A model generated the notes under the pieces. The model ran no database searches. It was not told where the DNA came from and saw only the letters and a program-made list of their open reading frames with translations. From positions 1-64,000 of the forward strand of contig NMRB01003257.1 in the NCBI GenBank assembly GCA_002633025.1: DNA of 64,000 nt, written 5' to 3'. Positions 25,073-64,000 of this stretch are shown here, piece after piece. Source of the stretch: Notospermus geniculatus (taxonomy: Eukaryota > Nemertea > Pilidiophora > Heteronemertea > Lineidae). The translations under genes were made by a program, and so were the position numbers. Every line of letters begins with the position of its first letter. Within the stretch, counting starts at the first letter, position 1.

Positions 25073-25475
25073 GGCCGACATGTTCTTTCTCAGGCCCAAA
25101 GTGATCATTTCTCCCACTGTAACTCATTGGAATTGATTACGCACACAGCCTGTTGTGAATAAAACAGGCAATCAGCCAGGAGTGACCTCTTCAGGACATA
25201 TATGTGACCGTCTATGAGAAAACCCAGCCAAAGTCGCTGGGGAGTGACATAGGCCTTGATCATACCTGCCCTTCGTTGCACCATCGATAAGGCTTTATTT
25301 GCCACCAACACACCGGTGTTTTTTTATTGTGATGACACTCTCAACATTACCTATTAACCATGTGGTGTTCAGCGACTTTGACTGGGTTTTCTCATAGACG
25401 GTCACATATCATCTCCATTCATTTCAACTCTCACCAAAAACGTTAAAAGAGCTCAAGTAAGTACAGCCTCAGCTA

Positions 25476-27200
25476 TCAGCTGTACAGGAAACATAATGAG
25501 GTCAAGGTCAAGGTCAAATGCACATGAGGGTCACAGGTTAAGGTCACTAAAAGCTGTGCATCATGTCAATCTTTAAACTCCTTAAAATGGAATGCAAAAT
25601 GACACATCTTAGCGTACAAGAAATTTTTCACAATTTGAATTCACTGCGCACAGCAAACTATCGGTCCCTAACAAGCCAATGGTGTCTAACAAATAAATAT
25701 ATTATAAGACTGATCTAACTGAGTCACATGATTGACACATGACATAATTATGTTGTTATACATAAATGCTACACGTGACTTGAGTGAGATGATATTCATA
25801 CATTATGAGAGGATGACAAATTTTATGCACAATCAAATTTTGGTATGAACAGTATTTTAAGAATCGCGAAGAGTTATATTTCGCAGTCGGCGGGAGTCGT
25901 CCATTAAGTATACATGCAAAAAATGTTCTGACTGTGAAAAATATCCACGTTGTAGCGCCAAACACTGGTAAAAGGCAGCATCGGCACTAGTGATCAGTTG
26001 ATTGAAGTAACAGGGACATTCCAATTTACAATTGAGCTATTACTTGAATCAACCATGCTCTCCCACAGATCACTAGTGGAAACTGTCTTACCAGCAGAGG
26101 GCTTTGTAAACAACAGGATTTTATAAGGGGCGGGCGCGTGGGCGTTGTGCTGAGAATCTGTGCATACCTACAAAATCGACGACCTCCTAAATGATTTTTG
26201 AGGCATCGTAAAATGTTGGACATTGAGAACACATCATAAAGACAGACATGTAGTGAGGCAGTGTAACAACTAACACTACCACTAGCATTGAGATTATTGA
26301 GGAAGAGAGAAGTATGAGTGAAACTTACAGCTAAGAGTATTGAGATAAATTACGATACAATATCAGTTTGGGCAACTCGAATTTTGAAATTTGGAGTTGC
26401 CCAAACTGTTAGGTATCACGAAACGACAACCTAAACTGATCCCAACAGCTATGTATAGCAATGAACCCGCATTTTGATGACTTTCAACTTGCATTTTCCC
26501 CTGCTTTTCTCAACTCTTGGATATTAATCTTCTTACCGGTACTCTGTATAACCCATTCTTTTAAAGATTTGGCAATTCAAAAGAAATGCTACAATGCAAG
26601 ATACTGACCTTCCCTGCAGCCAACAGTTGGAATCCATTAGAACCTCTCAACTAAGGGCACCCTCAGGACCAACAGATGCTGTCCTAAATTAACAGTTATC
26701 CTGATAAGAGAGGTCAAGATAATGAGAAAGTAACAACCGAGACCTAACTTCAGTGTCAGCAAAAAACAAGCATCCTCCTAGCTGGGGGTACACAGATTGA
26801 CATTCCACTGTACCATGAAACATTTTGGAACATGACGCCACCATCCCTTCCACTTTAGGTTGATCACTCAAAGCATTCTCAAGTTAACTGATAGAAACCA
26901 AATTCAAGATGGCCACCATAGCCGCCATCTTGGATGGGCGGTGTAGCTGTCATCGAAAGGGAAATTCCCCTCATAGAGACAAACCCTCACAAAAAATTTC
27001 AGTTTGGCCCCGACCCTCGGGAGGTCAGGGGCATTAAAAATGCCTGTTGGCTGCAATTTGGCCAGAAAACTTTGATCAAACTGTCATGACCAGTGTTGGA
27101 AAGAGAAACAAATATAGTCTGGAGTGCAGAGAAGAATAAAATGCCTCATTATCATGTCACATACAACATAAATCATTCCTATCAAATGAACATAGTATCA
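25476..27200. other. Single-copy flank between the giant repeat and the SRPK 3' region
   Basis: No gene recognised. It starts with AAGGTCA direct repeats (about 25500-25550), has a perfect 15-bp-arm hairpin CAGTTTGGGCAACTC (26364-26378 with 26394-26408), and contains only short open frames. Confidence 0.6.
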
Positions 27201-27204
27201 TATG

Positions 27205-27371
27205 ACTTTCCTCAAATTTGCCACAAAGATCAGGCCCCGACTTTCCTCAATTTGCCACAAAGATCAGGCCTGGCTTTCCTCAAATTTGCCACAAAGATCA
27301 GGCCCGATTTTCCTCAATTTGCCACAAAGATCAGGCCCGATTTTCCTCAAATTTGCCACAAAGATCAGGCA
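27205..27371 (+). repeat. 34-bp tandem repeat, five units
   Basis: Five units of about 33-35 bp, each with CAATTTGCCACAAAGATCAGGC or CAAATTTGCCACAAAGATC and alternating CTTTCCT/TTTTCCT starts. The repeated frame FATKIRP/CHKDQA is a consequence of the array, not a protein signal. Confidence 0.9.
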
Positions 27372-27540
27372 ATCAATTGAGGACTTTTGAAACTGGCACA
27401 TATTTTACGAAGATGCAATCAACTGAACTTCAATAATTGTCAAATAAGACAGCCCTATCAATGAGCTTTCAATAACACCAATTATGAAAATTCATACATG
27501 TACATTTTGGGGTGAATAATGGGCCTTCTTGCATGACAGC

Positions 27541-28029
27541 ATAAAGGAATCAACCATAAAGGTTTAACTGCGAACGATGAGCTTACTGAGGGATACACTT
27601 CCTGTGTTGCCACCAGATGTCTCTCACTGCCTGAATTTTGGCTTTACATAATAGGCACGAGCTTCAACTTTTTTTGTGGTGAAGAGGTACATGAACCTGC
27701 CAACATGATGCTTTGAATTCCATTTCTGACGATAACTGAGCTATTTTCAGCACAATTAGTGTTCCATGTACAAATGTACGTCAGCCTATTCAAATGTACA
27801 CCATTGACCCTGAACACACATCGTTCGTGGGGTTCTCATTAATTCAGACCTTTTGTATCATAAGATCAACTAGTCGGAATTCAACAAAATTTGCAGTGAA
27901 TGTGCAGAAGGGTCTTGCCTATCACATGGAAACGTCAGAATGCAAATCTGTTGGGTTTTAAAGGGATATTGTCCACATTTATAAAATGCTAAATTTGTCA
28001 GTTGAACCTTTATGGTTGATTCCTTTATG
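27541..28029. mobile_element. hAT-like non-autonomous element, 489 bp
   Basis: Inverted ends of 30 bp (ATAAAGGAATCAACCATA…) match at 29 positions. An 8-bp direct duplication ATGACAGC lies at 27533-27540 and 28030-28037. Eight-base targets are typical of hAT elements. No transposase frame. Confidence 0.82.
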
Positions 28030-28512
28030 ATGACAGCCCTTATCATCCTTCTTAATTTCTCAGATCAAAGAAAATGGCCATCATTTTAAGCAGGTTACAG
28101 CTGAGACATGGGAACTTCACAACAGTTGGCTAAAAAAATGCGAGCGATCCATTTGAAAACCCAATGCACCCCACTTCATCACCATTGCAATGCATTTCAA
28201 CCCATTGGGAGCCCCCTGTGCAAGGGAAACTACCCATTTGGAGCCCCTTCTTTGTAGGAATCAGAGGTACTCCATTTGTAAAACTCCATACACAAATTTT
28301 CTCTGGCACAGGTTACATCAAGAACACCAATGTTATATCAAGTAAACTGCTTTTACAGAAAACCCCCAAGACAGAAATTCCCATTGAAACTCGGCTGCGT
28401 CTTGCCAACAATCAACTTTCTTCGAGGCAAATTTGAAAAAACTTTCACACAAAGTGTCCGTCAGACTAAACAAATGCCAATGTGTAGTTCACTCCTCCAG
28501 AATGCCACTGTG

Positions 28513-57915
<29,403 letters not shown>

Positions 57916-57993
57916 GTTTAACTGTCCTGAACAGCCCGAGAGTCGACTACGGAAAGTTTCCACTTTGAGAAGATCACCAATATCAGCCAATTC

Positions 57994-60900
57994 CTGCAAG
58001 ATGCTTGTAGTTCTTACAAAGCCTCTTCTTTTGCTAAGAGTGAATCACTAACAAATTTAGCGGCTGGTATCACCCTGTTTGTATATCAACAGTCTCGGTA
58101 CAGTTTATGCAGCAAGACATCGAGTATATTTCTCCAACATTCTCGATTTGGCTTCTGAATCAGCTAGCACTTGAAAGGAGAGTGTACAAACACAGCACCA
58201 TTAGATCCAATTCTCATAGCCACTGGCGTGTAGAGAACGAAAGTACATCCCGGATACAGGTTTCCACTAGTTTTCCTTGCACAGGCTAACCTACAGGAAT
58301 AACAAATGAACCTGGCTAACTGTGTGCATGTACATCATCTGTAGCAATCAGGTGAAGTGCATACCCAGTACATTGCCTGGAAGAGATTTACCACTTGGAT
58401 TCATGCACCAGGTTACTTTTGAGTGATGTCAGAACGTGTTCCTTTCAACCACCACTTACTGTAACTGCAACTTTCAACGGTTCTTAGAAGCAACAAGTCT
58501 CTCTTGTAGAAAATACTTGTGAATCCAAGAACCACGCTCTGTGGAAAGCGAGTTGAGGAATATGTCTGTGTGAGGTTGGAGAAAAAGACAGGAATGTGAT
58601 CACCTAAGTTACTGGGCAAAATTATCTGCACACAGTCACACCGTGCGAAACCGAAATATGGTCGTTGGGTCCGTAAGCATCCAAGTCCATGAGAAACTAT
58701 CCTGAAGGTTTAAGAAGATCCAGAACATTGATTGCCAAGTTCTCAAATCCTAAGAAGCATCACCGGATAATCACCGTCTAGGATATTGGCAAACAGCATC
58801 GAAATGAAATATCAATAGAAGCATTCAATGAAGGACTTCAACAAACACTGATCCGAAAGAATGATAGAGTCGTCACCAACTGAAGGGCCCTTCATCTGTG
58901 ACCAAGCCGAAACCTCCGCAGCGGACGTCACTCGTAATTTCCACTCCCAAATACGATCGCCCACTTGATATTAGTGTCCCATTCATAATCTGGAGAGGCC
59001 AGCTCAATATCCCATTGGTAAATGCTGTCAAAAAATAATTAATGATCCGCTAAACTAAGCTGCATCATGTTGTCGGAAGAACTCGTAGATGACGACTGAT
59101 AACTCCGCTGGGAAAAGTGAGTGCGGAAAAAGTCTGGCTGACAAACAAAGTTATTTTTGCCGATGTACGCTAGTTCCCTGAGTTCTTGAAGACCAGTTCA
59201 CCTTGACAAGTCCTGCGTATCTCGAGAATCTACTGCACTTGGGAGAGTTTCGTCAAAGTAGGGGTGAGATCCACTTCCTTAAGGTATGTTTAACAAAGAT
59301 ACACCAGTATCTGCCGAATCGTTGGTATTCTCACCCACGGTATAGGAGGCTAATCATGCAACAGCAGTCTAGACTCTGCCAGGGGATGAATATCGATATC
59401 TCCTATGAAAACGCTGATACCACACTGCCAAGGAAAGATAGATACCAATGTTGAGGAATTCGAGCCAATTGGTAGGCAATTCACCAGATGGACAGTGTAT
59501 TCCTTTGCAAAGCTGGATTCCAAGGTGGGTGTTTCCACAGAGGCGTACCTTGAGACAAGATTAGCTTCTTTTTGCAAAAGACGCTTTTAGTCCTTGAATG
59601 TTAGTCCATAAATAGACTGCACCAAACCTATATTATATGCCATTACAAAGTCAACTTGTAATTATGTTGTTGAACTAGGCCCGCGTGACTGACAGTCATA
59701 GGACCTTATTGGGCCTCCCCAGGAGTATTCATAAAACACTCAAAATAATGCTCCAACAATGTATTGGGTTTAGGCCCCTTTCTGAGATATCTCCTTGGTA
59801 AAAGGCAGCATGCGAAACTCTCCACAGAACGAAGGACATGAATGCTGTGGGTTTATACGGATTTAGGCACAATGATCAGGAACTGATGATGATCTCCAAA
59901 TTCCAAATCACAAGCTGTAAGCCAGACTGAAGTCAATTCCACTGACATTGAGAGGTTATCCAGCACAGCAACAAAATTCAGCAGGAAAATCCATGATGAA
60001 ATGCAACACAAGTGCAATGCTTTCCATTTGGTAATTCTATGCCCTGGATCAAAACAAAAGAGGCAATTTCTGCTGGTCTGTACCGCACTGTGTTAGCCGT
60101 CCGAATGTATGTAAACCCCATCAAACTACAACAATTAGACTGTTCTAAATACCTCTAATCGCCAAGGCAGAACATGATTAGTTCTTGCATACCTCATTTG
60201 TTCATTGTGATACTGAAAATCATGTAAAACGCTTATCCAATGTTTCCAACAGTTTGTCAAACCACCTCGCCGAACGTACAGCCCAGACGATCACCGCCAT
60301 AAATTATATCAATTGCGATTTTTATTCTCCGTACAAATTTGCTTGATTTATAAAGTAAACATTTCCTAGGTCTTGTTTCTATTTATCTAATAGTTTTAGT
60401 TCATATACATGTAGTATTCCAGCCCACATGCAAACAAAGTAACATATGTGAAGCATATGCAAGAAGCATTACTAGGCCTACACTTCCATTTTGAGCTGAG
60501 AATGTTTGCCTTACTTCTCCTACTTTCAGGGCAGAACTTCATGGGGCCAAACTGGCTTAACCTTTACTGCTCTGAAGAACTGAAGCATCTTTCCACGGAT
60601 TTGTTCGCTAATCGACCAAGCCAAGGACAAATGATATGTCTGGTATCAAATATGGTTTGCCATGTCCTTTTGAAAGACTACAAATCTAATTTGGGGAAAG
60701 ATGGTTATTTCAAGATTCAGAGCCTGAAAGTTGTGATTGAGGACATCACACATACCCCGATGACCGAAAGTTAGAATAATTCATACCTGTTTTCTGATAT
60801 TGCGTACTGTCTTGCACTTGAGGTGGGACAAGGGGTCCAAATTTGTCTCAATAAACGAAAACAGCACAACATCATCAACGTTCTTTCATGCCTGCCGTCC

Positions 60901-61550
60901 TACTCCATACTTTTTGCTTGGGGACATCCTTGGATGATGGAGATCAGACCGCAGTGCGCATGGGAAAACCACATCTGTGCAGCAAATTTCTTCATCATTA
61001 TTCCACAATGCTTAGTACATGAACGTTGTAAAATATCAATCCCTCGTTTCCTAACTCATATCCTCCCCATCTGCATGTGTACTTGGAAACACAATTTATG
61101 CCAAACCTGACCATGCTTTCTGTGATATTTTTCTCATAAGTGCCAAGTCCTGGGCACCATGCAGTCTCAGACGTAATATCCCAAAGCCAATACCACAAAT
61201 GCATTGTAGGTGGATTCATTGATTCATATTGAATATGCCCTCAAAGCCTAGGAGCAGATGCACAAACATTTGAAGTGCTCATCACGCCCCTCATCCCAAA
61301 GTGTATTGATATTTTACATTTGCATTTGCAGTACATGGAAATGAGGAACAGGCATAAAGGAACCTGGTATTGCCACTTTTTCTCGACAGCCGGCGCCACC
61401 ATCCCCATGCGCACCACTCTCCAACGCCAGGGACTAACTCTTGTCTCCAAATGGACCCAATGTACTATGTATGTAGATTCTGGAATGGTTTTTCTGTAGT
61501 TTGTACTGCTGCCGCTAGGTGGCTCCCTCTACGTCGGCAGTCAAAATACT
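57994..61550. other. 5' flank of SRPK, no recognised gene
   Basis: Several open frames of 60-110 codons occur, for example 59203-59454, 59405-59590 and 60448-60774 on plus. None shows a known motif. The frame ending at 59590 (EEFEPIGRQFTRW…) has protein-like composition but no supporting splice context. I could not identify a promoter. Confidence 0.5.
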
Positions 61551-61559
61551 GGTAAGAGT

Positions 61560-61800
61560 TTGCATATCGTGCTCCTTTAATTTCATCCTTCAAAACCGTA
61601 CCTCATGCTCCTTTAATTTCATCCTTCAAAACCGTATCTCATGCTCCTTTAATTTCATCTTTCAAAACTGTATCTTGTGTTCCTTTAATTTCATCTTTCA
61701 AAAGCATATCTCGTGTTCCTTTAATTTCATCTTTCAAAAGCATATCTCGTGCTCCTTCAATTTCATCTTTCAAAAGCGTATCGCGTGCACCTTTGCTTCA
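61560..61800 (+). repeat. 36-bp tandem repeat, about 6.5 units
   Basis: Units contain GCTCCTTTAATTTCATC then TTTCAAAA. Since 36 is divisible by three the array is open in frame (SCSFNFIFQKHI repeated), but the flanks do not support a protein. Confidence 0.9.
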
Positions 61801-62456
61801 TGCACCTCCAGTGCACAGGAAGTACACTTTTTGCGCTCATGATATTATTAACCTTCCAGGCTATGGGTATACCATGGAGGTTCCTTGAATTATGTCATCT
61901 AAATTTACACCACCAGTCAGCAGAGACGTGTCTCCTGAACCAGATGATAAGAGCAATCCATCAATATAAAAGAGTAATTAATTGACTTCCAAAATGTTGC
62001 CTGAATTTATTGAGAAGGAAAAGCTAACCAAATAGCGATCAATCATTCTGCCAAGACTGACTCAAAGCGACTGTTCCGCTACGTCTCGTCTTCCTGCGCA
62101 AAAAGGCACCATGTTGATTGAGCATGTGCCTCATGCGAGTTACGTATTAAGATGGATATTTCGTCACGGAAACGTTCCCTTTGTTGATAGATTGTGATGT
62201 TCCGGATGATATCAATTCGGTGAACTCTCCATCAAGTATCAGTCATTCAAACAGCTGAACTACTCAGCTGGTAATCAGTGGGGTGGCAGTTGAATGAAGT
62301 AACAGCCATCCACTAAACTACACTGCACTTGGTAGTACAAGTTAGAGCTATTACTTCAACTGAACATGTACCCACTGAAAACAAGTGGAGATACTGCTTT
62401 TGGAGGGCAGACAGACTTTTTTTACGAGACACGAACTGACTTCTTGCAGAAGCAGG

Positions 62457-62588
62457 GGCCATATTCATGAAGCAGTCACTTTGCGTGGATGCAAGTCTAT
62501 TGTTTCGCTGCACATGCCCTATTGTTCACTGACTGCTGTACAAAGATTTGCGTGCATGCAGAGTTGCGAAGGCTTCATGAATATGGCC
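62457..62588. mobile_element. MITE (GGGGCCATATTCAT ends), second copy
   Basis: Same ends and internal TGCACGCGCC/CCCTATTGTTCAC blocks as 35765-35904. Confidence 0.75.
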
Positions 62589-62949
62589 ACTGGACCACAA
62601 CCATGCTCCACTGCACATGAACGACACATAATCCTTCAAAGAAATTTGCCACCATTTACCACATGTACCAAGGAGGATTTTGATAATGCCAAGGAGCTTC
62701 AAATAACATCAGAATTCAACTTCTCCATCGCAATAAAACTATTACAGCCGCCTCCACTGAAACTTTAAATTGATTTCTTCCTCTGAGGATAGCAATTTGC
62801 ACATTCAGAAACCAAAGTTTAATGGCGGCGAACTCCCATATCTGCTTCATTCAACTTTTATGATACCCGATGGATGCCATCAACGTCGTCATTGCTCACT
62901 GGAATCCCACCTAAAAACAAGATCTCTGAGGTTATTTTTGTACATCATA

Positions 62950-63425
62950 ACTTCATAGTAATGGCAGGAACTGCTGGCCTTTAACTTCATAATGATGGCA
63001 AGAACTGCTGGCCTTCAACTTCATAATGATGGCAGGAACTGCTGGCCCTCAACTTCATGGTGATGGGAGGAATGGCTGGCCTTGAACTTCATAGTGATGG
63101 CAGGAACTGACTGGCCTTCAACTTCATGGTGATGGCAGGAACTGCTGGCCCTCAACTTCATGGTGATGGGAGGAATGGCTGGCCTTGAACTTCATAGTGA
63201 TGGCAGGAACTGATTGGCCTTCAACTTCATGGTGACGGCAGGAACTGCTGGCCCTCAACTTCATGGTGATGACAGGAACAGCTAGCCTTCAACCTCACAG
63301 TAATGGCAGGAACTGCAGGGCTTCAACTTCATAGTGATGGCAGGAACTGACTGGCCTTCAACTTCATGCTGATTGCAGGAACTGCTGGCCTTCAACTTCA
63401 AGCTGATGGCAGGCACTCTGGCCTT
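62950..63425 (+). repeat. 34-bp tandem repeat, about 13 units
   Basis: Units with CAACTTCATGGTGATGGCAGG and AACTGCTGGCC. Higher-order pattern: blocks of about three units recur (compare 63010-63110 with 63125-63220). Confidence 0.9.
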
Positions 63426-63826
63426 CGCTCAAGACTGACACATTGCTGATAGCACGCTCCGGCTAATTCATTCGAACCAGTGGTTCATTTCCGCTTCGTC
63501 TGCAAAAATATTGATCGCCTTGCTCACGGGACCCCAGGGTTCAGGTATCTATGCATGTTTGGTTGTATCATAGAAATCATTACTGAATGTGTTTTGATAA
63601 TTTAGAGTATGATAACAGAGAGTCACAGGAGGATAGCCAATCTGCATCCTTGTTTTAGAGCAATGGGATTCATTATCAAGGATGACTGCTGTGACTGCTA
63701 CAATGGAGTGCTGGCCAATATCAAAAGGTTGGCGCGACAGGCCGCAGGCAGATTTATATTAATGAGTATAACGTCATGAATGAAACAAACAGCAGATATG
63801 ATCACAGTTGATATCAGACGGTGAAT

Positions 63827-63948
63827 GGGGATCATAACTGCAATAGAGGGCAGCACATCATAACCAGGTCCTATACAATGGGCACCCTTTTTTGGGAAAT
63901 TGATCAGGATCTTGATGTCAGTTTTATTTTAATTAGTTATAAGCCCAG
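63827..63948 (+). repeat. Dispersed 150-bp repeat, distal copy
   Basis: Begins GGGATCATAACTG and keeps AGGGCAGCACA and GGGAAATTGATCAGGA. Truncated at its 3' end. Confidence 0.65.
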
Positions 63949-63950
63949 TG

Positions 63951-64000
63951 TACACTGGCCTTGCGACTGGAAGCAACTACTGGCAATGGCGTTTCCGGCA
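63951..64000. mobile_element. AGCAACT-family TIR element, start only
   Basis: Matches the inner start of 50572-51064 (GCGACTGGAAGCAACTAC, then GGCAATGGCGTTTCCGGCA) and is cut by the window end. Confidence 0.65.

Larger units (their letters stand above)
14390..25475. repeat. Giant inverted repeat, right arm
   Basis: This is the reverse complement of the left arm. Sequence found only here includes 14698-14874, a stretch near 16330-16430, 19067-19208, 19460-20739, 23963-24504 and 24573-24860. Most have inverted-repeat ends and the left arm shows the corresponding unfilled site. The N gap 17473-17829 replaces the counterpart of about 10805-11020. The arm leads directly into the single-copy DNA downstream of SRPK. 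Confidence 0.93.

Noticed and set aside
27093-27436. Overlapping frames with FATKIRP/CHKDQA repeats
   Set aside because: By-products of the 34-bp array; all three frames stay open.
60448-60774. 108-codon plus-strand frame with a hydrophobic stretch
   Set aside because: The LLLLLSG stretch resembles a signal sequence but nothing else supports a gene.
61519-61842. Frame with repeated SCSFNFIFQKHI
   Set aside because: It is a 36-bp tandem repeat, open by length alone, with no start or splice context.
62950-63425. CRISPR-like array of short repeats
   Set aside because: Units are directly adjacent with no unique spacers; it is a eukaryotic minisatellite.

Overview
This window looks like nuclear DNA from a marine invertebrate. 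It has one gene with large introns and canonical GT-AG splicing. It also has many different small inverted-repeat transposons, tRNA-headed SINEs, frequent ACATGTAC-type words and polymorphic minisatellites. A highly heterozygous animal such as an amphioxus, hemichordate, echinoderm or mollusc would fit, but the sequence does not decide between them. No bacterial genes, operons, CRISPR arrays or rRNA genes were seen.

Layout. (1) Positions 1-25475 form one giant imperfect inverted repeat. The left arm (1-13989) is the reverse complement of the right arm (14390-25475), around a spacer of about 400 bp that ends at a single n (14389). Position 1 pairs with 25475, so the left arm runs off the window edge and the repeat may be longer. 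No protein gene is supported in it. The arms differ by several clean insertions, which works as a presence/absence test and shows element ends and target-site duplications. (2) Positions 25476-28512 are the 3' flank of the gene, with a hAT-like element and a 34-bp tandem repeat. (3) Positions 28513-57915 on the minus strand carry an SR-protein kinase (SRPK family). I reconstructed 14 coding exons whose splice phases all join, giving 2373 nt and 790 codons. (4) Positions 57916-64000 are 5' flank with two minisatellites and more small repeats.

SRPK is a constitutively active Ser/Arg-dipeptide kinase that phosphorylates SR splicing factors. The exons in 5'-3' order encode: a Ser/Gly/Tyr-rich N-terminal exon (assignment tentative), an acidic leader, the Gly-rich loop, the catalytic Lys, hinge and alpha-helix segments, the catalytic HTD loop, a Lys-rich and acidic spacer spread over three exons, the DLG motif, the activation segment, the acidic docking region, and the C-terminal lobe ending in stop.

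Assembly caution. Single-n joins (1743, 14389, 32248, 33330, 46733) and N gaps (17473-17829, 39360-40049) mostly sit next to duplicated sequence. The repeated catalytic-Lys exon (38569-38656 and 40329-40416), the 510-bp duplication at 32531/33331 and perhaps the giant palindrome itself are best explained by unmerged haplotypes, although a real inverted duplication is not excluded.
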